Shown here: positions 9,331 to 17,939 of the stretch, piece by piece
Position numbering within the stretch: position 1 is the first letter of the stretch
Layout: each line of letters starts with the position of its first letter
Notes under the pieces: generated by a model
Databases searched by the model: none
What the model was told of the DNA's origin: nothing
What the model saw: only the letters and a program-made list of their open reading frames with translations
Assembly: GCF_002531725.1 (NCBI RefSeq)
Contig: NZ_NWSQ01000001.1
Span: forward strand, 1 to 64,000
From: Rhizobium sp. L43
GTDB lineage: Bacteria > Pseudomonadota > Alphaproteobacteria > Rhizobiales > Rhizobiaceae
Direction: 5' to 3'
DNA length: 64,000 nt
Made by a program: the position numbers and the translations under genes

Positions 9331-10136
9331 TCCGCAACGTTCTCTCCATCGCCGGCTCCGACCCCTCGGGCGGCGCCGGCATCCAGGCCGATCTCAAGGC
9401 TTTTTCCGCCCGCGGCGTCTACGGCATGGCGGTGCTGACGGCGCTAACGGCGCAGAATACCCAAGGCGTCAGCGGCGTGCATCTGGTGCCGCCGCAATTC
9501 GTCGCCGACCAGATCAACGCCGTCTTTGCCGATGTGCGCGTCGATGCCGTCAAGATCGGCATGATCGCCAATGCCGGCATCGCCGAGGCCGTTGTCGACG
9601 CACTGGCTGACCGGCGCGGCATCCCTGTGGTTATCGATCCGGTGATGATCGCCAAGGGTGGGGCCGCCCTGCTCGCGCCGGAAGCCGTCGACGTGCTGAC
9701 CCGCCGGCTGCTGCCGCTCGCCACGCTTCTGACCCCAAACCTGCCCGAAGCCGCCGCCCTGCTGCACCAGCCGGTGGCGACGAACCGCGCTGACATGGCA
9801 AAACAGGCCGAGCGCCTGCGCGCGCTTGGCCCGGCCGCAGTGCTGGTCAAGGGCGGCCATCTCGACAGCGACGAGAGCCCCGACGTGCTGGCCACCGCCG
9901 ACGGTCTATACTGGTTCGAAGCTTTGCGCGTGCCGACCAAAAACACCCACGGCACCGGCTGCACGCTGTCCAGCGCGCTGGCCGCCGAACTCGCCAAGGG
10001 CGCCTCGGCGCGAGAGGCGGTCGCCATCGCGAAGGACTACCTCGCCGGCGCGGTCGCCGCCGCCGGAAACCTCACCGTCGGCTCCGGCCACGGCCCTGTG
10101 CAGCATTTTCATGCGCTGTGGAAAGACGACAAATAG
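9327..10136 (+). CDS. thiD: Hydroxymethylpyrimidine/phosphomethylpyrimidine kinase
   Basis: 269 residues, typical ThiD length. Family motifs are SIAGSDPSGGAGIQADLK at the start, VKIGMI, VVIDPVM, LTPNLPEA, VLVKGGH and the NTHGTGCTLSSALAA anion-hole/catalytic stretch. It phosphorylates hydroxymethylpyrimidine twice to the diphosphate used by ThiE. It is the last gene of the operon, overlaps thiE by 4 bp, and is followed by a strong terminator-like hairpin at 10164-10192. Confidence 0.96.
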   Translation: MIRNVLSIAGSDPSGGAGIQADLKAFSARGVYGMAVLTALTAQNTQGVSGVHLVPPQFVADQINAVFADVRVDAVKIGMIANAGIAEAVVDALADRRGIPVVIDPVMIAKGGAALLAPEAVDVLTRRLLPLATLLTPNLPEAAALLHQPVATNRADMAKQAERLRALGPAAVLVKGGHLDSDESPDVLATADGLYWFEALRVPTKNTHGTGCTLSSALAAELAKGASAREAVAIAKDYLAGAVAAAGNLTVGSGHGPVQHFHALWKDDK

Positions 10137-10163
10137 GCGCTCGCACAGCGAACACGCCAATCG

Positions 10164-10192
10164 AAAACGGCCCGGCCTCCCCGGGCCGTTTT
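10164..10192 (+). terminator. Rho-independent terminator after thiD
   Basis: A perfect 12-bp inverted repeat, AAAACGGCCCGG / CCGGGCCGTTTT, with a 5-base loop, ends in a T-run. It lies 28 bp after the thiD stop and closes the thi operon. Confidence 0.85.
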
Positions 10193-10350
10193 GCGTTCGG
10201 CACCTACTTTGCGTTGAAACCACGGCTCAGTCGCAGACCATCTCTTTGTCTCGTTGAAAAACCTTGTTGACAAGCTCGGCCAGATGGCCAAGTCTATAAC
10301 ACTAAAAGGGGATACATTCCGCAATAACGGAATAAGAGGAGGAATGACAG

Positions 10351-10830
10351 GTGCCGGACCTGCTTGTGAACCTATATTCCGCTGAGCTTGCCGACCTCCA
10401 GCAAAAAGCCGATGGCGTCGGCGTCTCCATCCGCCCGGCCCTCCCCCCGGAACTGCATCTTGTTCTCGGCTGGGTTCGCGAACGGTTCAGCGAGAACTGG
10501 GCAAGCGAAGTCGCCGTCGCCTTCTCCCGCCAGCCCGTTGCCTGCCTGATATCAGTCGACGGCGGCAAGCTGCTCGGTTTTGCCTGCTATGACACGACGG
10601 CGCGCGGCTTCTTCGGCCCGACCGGCGTCGACCGCGACGCGCGGGGCAGAGGCATCGGGCTCGCGCTGTTTTCCGCCTGCCTTCAGACGATGAAGACGCT
10701 CGGTCATGCCTATGCCTTCATCGGCGATGCCGGGCCGGTCGATTTCTACGCGAAGACCGCAGGTGCAACCATCATCCCCGCCCCCGACAAGGGCATCTAC
10801 GAAGGCATGCTGAGAAGCACGCCGAAATGA
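10351..10830 (+). CDS. GNAT-family N-acetyltransferase
   Basis: 159 residues. The acetyl-CoA-binding motif A is visible as FFGPTGVDRDARGRGIGLALF (about 90-110), followed by a helix and a C-terminal YAKTAGATIIP strand. The start is GTG 10351: an AGAGGAGG site at 10335-10342 is 8 bp upstream, whereas the ATG at 10344 is too close and opens a 13-codon dead end. It is 24 bp ahead of a NagZ-type hexosaminidase and an ABC importer on the same strand, so an amino sugar or its peptide derivative is a plausible substrate. That assignment is inference; GNAT enzymes acetylate many amines. Confidence 0.85.
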   Translation: MPDLLVNLYSAELADLQQKADGVGVSIRPALPPELHLVLGWVRERFSENWASEVAVAFSRQPVACLISVDGGKLLGFACYDTTARGFFGPTGVDRDARGRGIGLALFSACLQTMKTLGHAYAFIGDAGPVDFYAKTAGATIIPAPDKGIYEGMLRSTPK

Positions 10831-10854
10831 CCCTCTGATCCCGGAGTTACAGAA

Positions 10855-11877
10855 TTGTCCTCGAGCCCGCTCGCCCTTTTCGTCGGCCTTCCCACCCCCA
10901 CGATTTCGGATGATGAATTCGCCCTCTTCCGCGAGACCAATCCGCTCGGCCTGTTCGTCGGCCGGCGTAACCAGCGCGAACCGGAGCAGACGAAGCGGCT
11001 GATCGAACGTTTTCGCGAGGCCGTCGGCCGCGACGACGCGCCTGTCTTCACCGACCAGGAAGGCGGCCGCGTCCAGCATCTCGATGCCGGCCCCTGGCCG
11101 CTCTTCCGCAGCTTAGGCCAGTTCGCCGAGCTTGCGCGCCGCGATTTCGATCTCGGCAAAAAAGCACTGCGCCTTTCCTCCCAGGCCATGGGCGCGATGA
11201 TGACGGAACTCGGCCTTTCCAGCGGCTGCTCGCCCGTTCTCGACCTCGTCTTCGAGACGACGAGCGCGGTCATCGGCGCCCGCTCCTTCGGCCCTGATCC
11301 CGATTTCATCGCTGCCCTCGGCCGCGAGGTGGTCGATGGCCTGCTCGAGACCGGCAACATGCCTGTCATCAAGCATATTCCCGGCCATGGCCGCGCAACG
11401 CTTGATTCCCACAAGGAGCGTCCGGTCGTCGATGCCAGCCGCGAGACGCTCACCGCCACCGATTTCAAGCCGTTCGTGGCGCTGAAGGATACGCCCTGGG
11501 CGATGGTCGCCCATGTCGTCTATTCGGCCTATGACGCGGAGCTGCCGGCATCGGTCTCGCCTGTTATGCACGACGTGATCCGCAACGACATGGGCTATGA
11601 CGGCGTGCTGATATCAGACTGCATCTTCATGGAGTCGCTACAGGGCACGCTGCCCGAGCGCGTCCGCCAGGTGCTCGACGCGGGCTTCGACATCGCCCTC
11701 CACAGCCATGGCGACGTCAGGGAAAGCGAAGCCGCTGCCAAGGCCGCCCGACCGCTGACGGACGCCGCCCTGCAGCGGATCGCCGCCGGCAAGGCCCGCC
11801 TCGGCAAACTCAAGATCGACGTCCGAGCCGCCTACGCTGAAGTCGAAAACATGTTTGCAAGCGCGCTGGTCTCCTAA
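10855..11877 (+). CDS. nagZ: Glycoside hydrolase family 3 beta-N-acetylhexosaminidase, NagZ type
   Basis: 340 residues with no signal peptide, so cytoplasmic. The NagZ-specific KHIPGHG loop is followed by D-S-H (the Asp/His catalytic dyad), and LISDCIFM carries the nucleophile Asp. FTDQEGGRVQ and the GRSFGPDP-like segment are also present. The family removes terminal beta-linked N-acetylglucosamine from muropeptides or chito-oligosaccharides. The start is TTG 10855, after a CCGGAG site about 8 bp upstream; no ATG fits the N-terminus. It is followed 43 bp later by a complete oligopeptide-family importer, so it may hydrolyse what that importer brings in. Rhizobia may carry another NagZ for wall recycling; that cannot be seen here. 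Confidence 0.88.
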   Translation: MSSSPLALFVGLPTPTISDDEFALFRETNPLGLFVGRRNQREPEQTKRLIERFREAVGRDDAPVFTDQEGGRVQHLDAGPWPLFRSLGQFAELARRDFDLGKKALRLSSQAMGAMMTELGLSSGCSPVLDLVFETTSAVIGARSFGPDPDFIAALGREVVDGLLETGNMPVIKHIPGHGRATLDSHKERPVVDASRETLTATDFKPFVALKDTPWAMVAHVVYSAYDAELPASVSPVMHDVIRNDMGYDGVLISDCIFMESLQGTLPERVRQVLDAGFDIALHSHGDVRESEAAAKAARPLTDAALQRIAAGKARLGKLKIDVRAAYAEVENMFASALVS

Positions 11878-11920
11878 CCGGCACGTCATCTCTCACCGCA
11901 TAAGAAAAGGGGAATAGAAC

Positions 11921-13567
11921 ATGAAAAAATATCTTCTTGCCGCCGCCGCACTAACGTTGCTTTCCGGATCTGCCATGGCGCAGACGGTCCTGACAGTGAA
12001 TATCGAACCGGCGACGACCTGGGTTCGCAACTTCAACCCGTTCAACCAGACCTCGTCGCGTCAATCGACGCTCGACTTCATCTACGAGCCGTTGGTCGTC
12101 TTCAATCGCTTCGACAGCAACAAGCCGGTCTATCGCCTGGCCGAAAGCTTCAAGCTCTCCGACGACCTGAAGAGCATCGAGTTCAAGCTGCGCCCGAGCC
12201 TGAAATGGTCCGACGGCAAGCCGCTGACCTCCGCCGACGTCAAGTTCACCTATGATTACCTGAAGAAATTCCCGGCGCTCGACTTCGTCAGCATCTGGAC
12301 CTTCATCACCGACGTGCAGGCGGTCGACGGCCAGACGGTGCGCTTCACGCTCGCCAATCCGAGTTCGCTTGCGGCCGAGCAGATCTCGCAATTGCCGATC
12401 GTTCCGGAACATGTCTGGAAGGATGTCGCCGATCCGGTCACCTTCGCCAACGAGACCCCGGTCGGCAGCGGCCCGCTGACGGAAGTGCCGCGTTTCACCG
12501 GCCAGACCTACGACCAGTGCCGCAACCCGAACTACTGGGACAACGCGCATCTGAAGGTCGATTGCATGCGTTTCCCGCAGCTTGCCGACAACAACCAGAT
12601 GCTGACGGCAACGGCCGACGGTACGCTCGACTGGGGCGTCTCCTTCATCCCGGATATCGACAATGTCTATCTCTCCAAGGATCCGGCGCATTTCCACTAT
12701 TGGTATTCGCCGAGCAGCATGGTCGCCTTCCTGTTCAACCTCGAAACCGCGAACGAGAACAACAAGAAGGCCTTCAACGACCTGAAGTTCCGCCGCGCCG
12801 TCTCGATGGCGCTCGACCGCAAGACGATGATCGACGTCGCCGGCTATGGCTATCCGACGCTGAACGAAGACCCCGGCCTGATGGGCGAGCTTTACAAGAG
12901 CTGGGCGGACCCATCCGTCAAGGCCGACTTCGGCAAGTTCGCAACCTATGACGCCGATGCCGCCAAGGCCCTGCTCGACGAGGCGGGCTACAAGGACAAG
13001 GACGGCGACGGCTTCCGCGACAATCCCGACGGCAGCAAGATCTCCTTCTCGATCATCGTCCCGAGCGCCTGGACCGACTGGATCGACACCGTCAACCTCG
13101 CCGTCGAGGGCATGCAGGCGGTCGGCATCGACGCCAAGATCGAAACGCCGGAGGAAGCCGTCTGGACCGGCAACCTCATCAACGGCACCTTCGATGCGGC
13201 GATCAACAGCCTGCCGGCATCGGCTTCGCCCTATTATCCCTACAAGCGCGCCTTCAGCGCTTCGGACAAGGGCAAGACCCGCTTCACCGCGCAGCGCTGG
13301 TTCAATCCGGAGGTCGAGAAATTGGTCACCGAGTTCACCCAGACCGCCGACCTTGCCAAGCAGAAGGACGCGATGAACAAGGCACAACGCATCGTCGCCG
13401 AAAACATGCCTGTCATTCCGGTGTTCAACAATCCGAACTGGTATCAGTACAACACCAAACGCTTCACCGGCTGGTCGACCAAGGAAAATCCCTTCGTCAA
13501 CCCGTCGATCTCGCGCACCAATCCAGCACGCCTATTGAACCTGCTCGCTCTTGAGCCCGTCAAGTAA
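11921..13567 (+). CDS. Oligopeptide-family (SBP_bac_5) periplasmic substrate-binding protein
   Basis: 548 residues with a Sec signal peptide (KKYLLAAAALTLLSGSAMA, cleavage before QTVL). Family landmarks are FIYEPLV, LRPSLKWSDGKPLTSADVKFTYDYL, PVGSGPLTE, RNPNYW and the KFRRAVSMALDRKTM block. This family binds peptides but also includes chitobiose- and cellobiose-type sugar binders. The upstream NagZ and acetyltransferase make an N-acetylglucosamine-containing oligosaccharide or muropeptide a reasonable guess for the ligand; that is inference. The gene leads permease and ATPase genes, with a stem-loop just after its stop. Confidence 0.92.
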   Translation: MKKYLLAAAALTLLSGSAMAQTVLTVNIEPATTWVRNFNPFNQTSSRQSTLDFIYEPLVVFNRFDSNKPVYRLAESFKLSDDLKSIEFKLRPSLKWSDGKPLTSADVKFTYDYLKKFPALDFVSIWTFITDVQAVDGQTVRFTLANPSSLAAEQISQLPIVPEHVWKDVADPVTFANETPVGSGPLTEVPRFTGQTYDQCRNPNYWDNAHLKVDCMRFPQLADNNQMLTATADGTLDWGVSFIPDIDNVYLSKDPAHFHYWYSPSSMVAFLFNLETANENNKKAFNDLKFRRAVSMALDRKTMIDVAGYGYPTLNEDPGLMGELYKSWADPSVKADFGKFATYDADAAKALLDEAGYKDKDGDGFRDNPDGSKISFSIIVPSAWTDWIDTVNLAVEGMQAVGIDAKIETPEEAVWTGNLINGTFDAAINSLPASASPYYPYKRAFSASDKGKTRFTAQRWFNPEVEKLVTEFTQTADLAKQKDAMNKAQRIVAENMPVIPVFNNPNWYQYNTKRFTGWSTKENPFVNPSISRTNPARLLNLLALEPVK

Positions 13568-13579
13568 GCATCATGATTT

Positions 13580-13611
13580 CGGGAGTGGCGTTGAAGAAAG
13601 CGCCGCTCCCG
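13580..13611 (+). promoter_or_regulatory. Stem-loop between binding-protein gene and permease gene
   Basis: CGGGAG-T-GGCG pairs with CGCC-G-CTCCCG around a loop of about 10 bases. It lacks a T-run. Such hairpins behind binding-protein genes often stabilise the upstream message or reduce read-through, giving excess binding protein over membrane components. Confidence 0.5.
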
Positions 13612-13627
13612 TCAGGACGGAGTTCCC

Positions 13628-14605
13628 ATGGCTTTCCTGCTTCGCCGCCTCGTCTTCTACATGGCAGCCTTCATCGCGGCAGCGACGATCAATTTCTTCC
13701 TGCCCCGGCTGATGCCGGGCGATCCCGTGCAGATCATGTTTTCGAGCGCCGGCACCGAATTGCCGCCGGAAAGCCTGCAGGCGCTGAAGCTCACCTTCGG
13801 CTTCGTCGACGGTCCGCTCTGGCAGCAGTACCTCACCTATCTCGGCAGCATCTTCACCGGCGATCTCGGCCGCTCGATCAAGTATTTCCCTCTGCCGGTG
13901 ACGTCGGTGCTCGGCCATGCCCTCGTCTGGACCGTCGCCCTGATGGGCACGGCGACGATCGTCAGCTTCGCGCTCGGCACCTTCCTCGGCATCGTCGCCG
14001 CTTGGCGGCGCGGCAGCCGGTTCGATGTGATCGTCTCCGTCGGCGCGATCTTTGCGACCTCGGTGCCGGCGGTCGTCACCTCGCTGATCGTGCTCTTCAT
14101 TTTCGGCTTCACGCTCGGCTGGTTTCCGAACGGTTATGCCGCCGACCCAGCGCTCGATCCGGCCTTCAGCCTGCGATATATCGGCAGCGTCGCCTATCAT
14201 GGCATCCTGCCGATGGTGACGCTGTGCACCGTGCTGATCGGTGGCTTCACCGTCACCATGCGCAACAACATGATCAACCTGCTCGGCGATGACTATATCG
14301 TCATGGCCCGCGCCAAGGGCCTGTCCGACCGGCATGTGATGCTGTGGTACGCGGCCCGCAACGCCCTGCTGCCGACCGTCTCCAGCCTTGCCATCGCCAT
14401 CGGCACCATCCTCGGCGGCTCGCTGGTCACCGAGGTCGTCTACAACTATCCCGGCCTCGGCAACATTCTCTACCAGGCGATCCTCGCCCGCGATTATCCC
14501 GTCATCCAGGGCCAGCTCCTGATCATGACCGCAACCATGTTGATCGCCAATTTCATCGTCGACGTCAGTTATATCTTGCTCGATCCCAGGCTGAAGGGAG
14601 CGTGA
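13628..14605 (+). CDS. ABC importer permease, DppB/OppB type
   Basis: 325 residues with an N-terminal membrane anchor (FLLRRLVFYMAAFIAAATINFFLPRLMPGDPV) typical of DppB-like permeases, followed by five further hydrophobic segments. The EAA-type cytoplasmic loop reads DDYIVMARAKGLSDRHVMLWYAARNALLP (about 220-250), the docking site for an ATPase. LGGSLVTEVVYNYPGLGNILYQAI is the usual conserved C-terminal stretch. It acts in the inner membrane with the next permease and two ATPases; its stop is directly followed by the next start. Confidence 0.93.
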   Translation: MAFLLRRLVFYMAAFIAAATINFFLPRLMPGDPVQIMFSSAGTELPPESLQALKLTFGFVDGPLWQQYLTYLGSIFTGDLGRSIKYFPLPVTSVLGHALVWTVALMGTATIVSFALGTFLGIVAAWRRGSRFDVIVSVGAIFATSVPAVVTSLIVLFIFGFTLGWFPNGYAADPALDPAFSLRYIGSVAYHGILPMVTLCTVLIGGFTVTMRNNMINLLGDDYIVMARAKGLSDRHVMLWYAARNALLPTVSSLAIAIGTILGGSLVTEVVYNYPGLGNILYQAILARDYPVIQGQLLIMTATMLIANFIVDVSYILLDPRLKGA

Positions 14606-14606
14606 G

Positions 14607-15485
14607 ATGAAAACCCTGCTTCGCAACCGCAAGGCGCTCACCGGCCTCGCCATCATCGCCGTCATCATCATCGTCGCGATCGCAGCACCGCTGCTGACGC
14701 AGTACGATCCCGCCGCCCGCACCGGGCGGCCGCACCAAGCGCCGTCGCTCGACCATATTCTCGGCACCACCCGCATCGGCCAGGATGTTTTCGCCCGGCT
14801 GATCTACGGCGCCCGCACCTCGCTCGCCGTCGGCTTCGGCGCCGGCCTGCTGATCACCCTTGTCGGCACCGCGCTCGGCATCATCTCCGGCTATCGCGGC
14901 GGCAAGACCGACGAGATCATCAGCTTCTTCACCAACATGGTGCTGGTCGTTCCGAACCTGCCGCTGCTCCTGGTGCTTGCAGCCTTCATCGGCCAGGCAA
15001 GCCCGGTCGTCATCGCCCTCATCCTCGGCGCCACCTCCTGGGCTTGGGGCGCTCGCGTCACCCGCGCCGAGACGCTCTCCGTCAAACAGAAGGATTTCGT
15101 CAAATCCGCCGAGATGATGGGCGAGCCGCAATGGCGCATCATGACATTCGAGATCTTTCCCAACGTGATCTCCATCGTCGGCATCAATTTCATCGGCAGC
15201 GTCATCTTCGCAATCATCACCGAGGCGACGCTCGAATTCCTCGGCCTCGGCGATCCCCGAGCAATCTCCTGGGGCACCATGCTCTACAATGCGCAGAAGG
15301 CCTCGGCCCTTTCGGTCGGCGCCTGGTGGGATATTCTCACCCCCTGCTTTGCGCTCGCCTTCCTCGGCATCGGCATGTCATTGCTGAACTTCGCCGTCGA
15401 CGAAATCGCCAACCCGCGGCTGCGCACCGGCAATCATCTGAAGCGCTGGTCCCTGCTCGTCCGTTCCGGGGAGGGCCGCCTGTGA
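14607..15485 (+). CDS. ABC importer permease, DppC/OppC type
   Basis: 292 residues. It has a first membrane helix (ALTGLAIIAVIIIVAIAAPLLT), the family segment HILGTTRIGQDVFARLIYGARTSLAVG and the EAA loop KDFVKSAEMMGEPQWRIMTFEIFPNV. LEFLGLGDPRAISWGTMLYNAQ near the C-terminus is diagnostic of DppC-type subunits. It begins 1 bp after the DppB-like gene stop and overlaps the next ATPase gene by 4 bp, so the importer is one operon. Confidence 0.93.
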   Translation: MKTLLRNRKALTGLAIIAVIIIVAIAAPLLTQYDPAARTGRPHQAPSLDHILGTTRIGQDVFARLIYGARTSLAVGFGAGLLITLVGTALGIISGYRGGKTDEIISFFTNMVLVVPNLPLLLVLAAFIGQASPVVIALILGATSWAWGARVTRAETLSVKQKDFVKSAEMMGEPQWRIMTFEIFPNVISIVGINFIGSVIFAIITEATLEFLGLGDPRAISWGTMLYNAQKASALSVGAWWDILTPCFALAFLGIGMSLLNFAVDEIANPRLRTGNHLKRWSLLVRSGEGRL

Positions 15486-16285
15486 CGCAACCGTTGCTTT
15501 CGGTGAGAAACCTCACCATCGACTATATCGGCGAGGAGAAGGATTTTCGCGCCGTCGACGATGTCAGCTTCGATGTCGCGCCCGGCGAGGTCTTCGGCCT
15601 TGCCGGCGAATCCGGCTGCGGCAAGAGCACCATCGCCTTTGCCATCAGCCGCCTGCACAAGCCGCCGGCGCTGATCCGCAAGGAGAGCCGCATCCTGCTC
15701 GACGGCCGCGACGTGCTCGGCCTCGACCGGCAGGCGCTCGCCGCCTTCCGCTGGCGCGAGGTCGCCATGGTCTTCCAGAGCGCCATGAACTCGCTGAACC
15801 CGGTGCTGCGCATCGAGGCGCAATTCCACGACATGCTACGAACCCATAAGGGCATGAGCCGTGCCGAAGCCCGCGAGCGCACCGCCGAGATGCTGACGCT
15901 CGTTGACATCGCGCCGGACCGCATGCGCGACTATCCGCACCAGTTTTCCGGCGGCATGCGCCAGCGCATCGTCATCGCCATCTGCATGGCGCTCGATCCG
16001 AAGCTGGTCGTCATGGACGAGCCGACGACGGCGCTCGACGTCGTCGTCCAGCGCGAAATCCTGCAGCGCATCAACGAATTGCGCCGCAGCTTCGGCTTTT
16101 CCGTGCTGTTCATCACCCATGATCTCGGGCTGATGGTGCAGTTCTGCGACCGCATCGGCATCATGCTCGCCGGCCGGCTAGTGGAGCAGAATTCAGCCGA
16201 GGCGATCTACAGGACGCCTGAGCACGATTACACCAAGAAGCTCTGGGCCTCCTTCCCCTCGCTGCATGGAGGCGTGCTGCTATGA
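15482..16285 (+). CDS. ABC importer ATPase, DppD/OppD type
   Basis: 267 residues. Walker A is GESGCGKST, signature FSGGMRQR, Walker B LVVMDEPTTALD, and the switch histidine is in FITHDLGL. The start is GTG 15482, overlapping the preceding stop and preceded by GGGGAGG. The C-terminal stretch common to OppD-type ATPases (YTKKLWASFP) is present but the protein is shorter than the usual 320-330 residues, so the regulatory tail is reduced. It pairs with the following OppF-type ATPase to energise the importer. Confidence 0.92.
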   Translation: MTQPLLSVRNLTIDYIGEEKDFRAVDDVSFDVAPGEVFGLAGESGCGKSTIAFAISRLHKPPALIRKESRILLDGRDVLGLDRQALAAFRWREVAMVFQSAMNSLNPVLRIEAQFHDMLRTHKGMSRAEARERTAEMLTLVDIAPDRMRDYPHQFSGGMRQRIVIAICMALDPKLVVMDEPTTALDVVVQREILQRINELRRSFGFSVLFITHDLGLMVQFCDRIGIMLAGRLVEQNSAEAIYRTPEHDYTKKLWASFPSLHGGVLL

Positions 16286-17181
16286 GTGATGCCATCCTCG
16301 CCCTCGACACAGTGACCAAGACCTTCGGCCACGGTTCCGGGGCCGTGCATGCGGCGCGCGCCATCTCCTTCTCCCTGCATGCCGGCCGGGCGCTGGCCCT
16401 CGTCGGCGAATCCGGCAGCGGCAAGACCACTTGCGCCCGCATGGCAATGCGCGAATATCTGCCGACATCGGGCCGGATCCTCTACAAGGGGCGCCCTGTG
16501 GAAGGGGCCAAGGCGGATGAGATCGCCCGCTACCGCCGCTCGGTGCAGATGATCTTCCAGGACCCCTTCGCCTCGCTCAACCCCGCCCATACCATCGCCC
16601 ATCATCTCCGCCGGCCGCTGAAGCTGCATCGCCCTGACATCAAGGGAACCGAGATCGACGCGACGGTCCGCGAACTGCTGCAGCGCGTCAGGCTCGATCC
16701 CGATCTCGTCGCGCCGAAATATCCGCATGAGCTTTCCGGCGGCCAGCGCCAGCGCGTCAACATCGCCCGCGCCCTCGCCGTCAAGCCGGAGGTGATCGTG
16801 GCGGACGAACCGACCTCGATGCTCGACGTCTCGGTGCGCCTTGGCGTGCTGAACCTGTTGAACGAGATGAAGCAGGAAATGAAACTCGGACTGCTCTACA
16901 TCACCCATGATATCGCCACCGCCCGTTATGTCGCCGAGGACATCGCCGTCATGTATGCCGGCCAGATCGTCGAATGGGGCAGCGTCGCCAAGGTGATCGA
17001 CAATCCGCTGCATCCCTATACCAGGCTGCTGCTCTCGGCCGTGCCCGATCCCGACGTCCGATTCGAGGACCCGAAGGCCCGGCTGCGGCCCGACGAGGTG
17101 GAGGACATCCGCCGCCGTTCGGCCGCACCGCAGGACGAGATTGTCGAAGTGGAGCAGGGTCATTTCATGCGGATGATCTGA
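16282..17181 (+). CDS. ABC importer ATPase, DppF/OppF type
   Basis: 299 residues. Walker A GESGSGKTT, signature LSGGQRQR, Walker B VIVADEPTSMLD and switch LLYITHDIATARYV are all present. The C-terminus PLHPYTRLLLSAVPDPD is the standard oligopeptide-transporter tail. It overlaps the preceding ATPase by 4 bp. Together with the other ATPase, two permeases and the binding protein it makes a complete importer in binding-protein / permease / permease / ATPase / ATPase order. Confidence 0.93.
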   Translation: MSDAILALDTVTKTFGHGSGAVHAARAISFSLHAGRALALVGESGSGKTTCARMAMREYLPTSGRILYKGRPVEGAKADEIARYRRSVQMIFQDPFASLNPAHTIAHHLRRPLKLHRPDIKGTEIDATVRELLQRVRLDPDLVAPKYPHELSGGQRQRVNIARALAVKPEVIVADEPTSMLDVSVRLGVLNLLNEMKQEMKLGLLYITHDIATARYVAEDIAVMYAGQIVEWGSVAKVIDNPLHPYTRLLLSAVPDPDVRFEDPKARLRPDEVEDIRRRSAAPQDEIVEVEQGHFMRMI

Positions 17182-17252
17182 AGCCGGCTTGCTGGCCTCA
17201 TCACGCGGCCTATGCTAGGGGGACGGTTCCTTTCACACGAGGCCAAGCCGTC

Positions 17253-17933
17253 ATGCTGCCCTGGATCCAGCTCGATTCCGCGACCATTCCCGGTGAAACC
17301 GGCGAGCTCAGGCTGAAGCAGCGCGGCAGCGAGTTCTCGATCATGCTCGGCGCCAACGAACTGATGAACAGCCGCCTCAGCGGTTCGGAGGAAGCACTGG
17401 CAACCCTTTCCTGGGAACGGATCAAGGCGCATTCGAAGCCGAGGATCTTGATCGGTGGGCTCGGCATGGGTTTTACGCTGCGCGCCACCCTTGCCGTCCT
17501 GCCCGAGGATGCCGGCGTCACCGTCGCCGAACTGGTGCCGGCCGTGGTTGCCTGGGCGCGCGGGCCGATGGCGGAAGTATTCAAAGGCTGCCTCGACGAT
17601 CCACGCGTCGGCATCCACCAAGGCGATGTCGGCGAGGCGATCCGCGCCGGCAAGGCTGCCTTTGACGCCATCCTGCTCGACGTCGACAACGGCCCGGATG
17701 GCCTGACCCGCAAATCCAACGACCGGCTCTATGATTTCGCCGGCCTTCGCGCCGCCCGCGACGCGCTTCGCCCCGGCGGCGTCCTCGCCGTCTGGTCATC
17801 CGGCCCTGACCCGGATTTCACCCGGCGTCTCAAGGACAGCGGCTTTTCCGCCGACGTCGTCAACACCCGCGCCAACGGCAAGCGCGGCGGCGCCCGCCAC
17901 GTCATCTGGCTGGCCGTGAAGCCGGCCCGCTAA
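17253..17933 (+). CDS. Spermidine synthase-like methyltransferase-fold protein
   Basis: 226 residues. A Rossmann-like glycine motif RILIGGLGMGFTLRA (about 65-80) is followed by VTVAELVPAVVAWA, DPRVGIHQGDV and DAILLDVDNGPDG, which matches the layout of spermidine synthase-type proteins that bind decarboxylated AdoMet or AdoMet. The usual N-terminal beta-domain is very short, so polyamine synthesis is not certain and a small-molecule methyltransferase is possible. ATG 17253 is chosen because CGAGG lies about 10 bp upstream; a longer frame would overlap the ATPase gene. It may be the last gene of the preceding operon (71-bp gap). Confidence 0.75.
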   Translation: MLPWIQLDSATIPGETGELRLKQRGSEFSIMLGANELMNSRLSGSEEALATLSWERIKAHSKPRILIGGLGMGFTLRATLAVLPEDAGVTVAELVPAVVAWARGPMAEVFKGCLDDPRVGIHQGDVGEAIRAGKAAFDAILLDVDNGPDGLTRKSNDRLYDFAGLRAARDALRPGGVLAVWSSGPDPDFTRRLKDSGFSADVVNTRANGKRGGARHVIWLAVKPAR

Positions 17934-17939
17934 GACGGG

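Noticed and set aside
10267..10300. TTGACA and CTATAA as a promoter for the acetyltransferase gene
   Set aside because: The spacing between the two boxes is about 21 bp, too long for a normal sigma-70 promoter.
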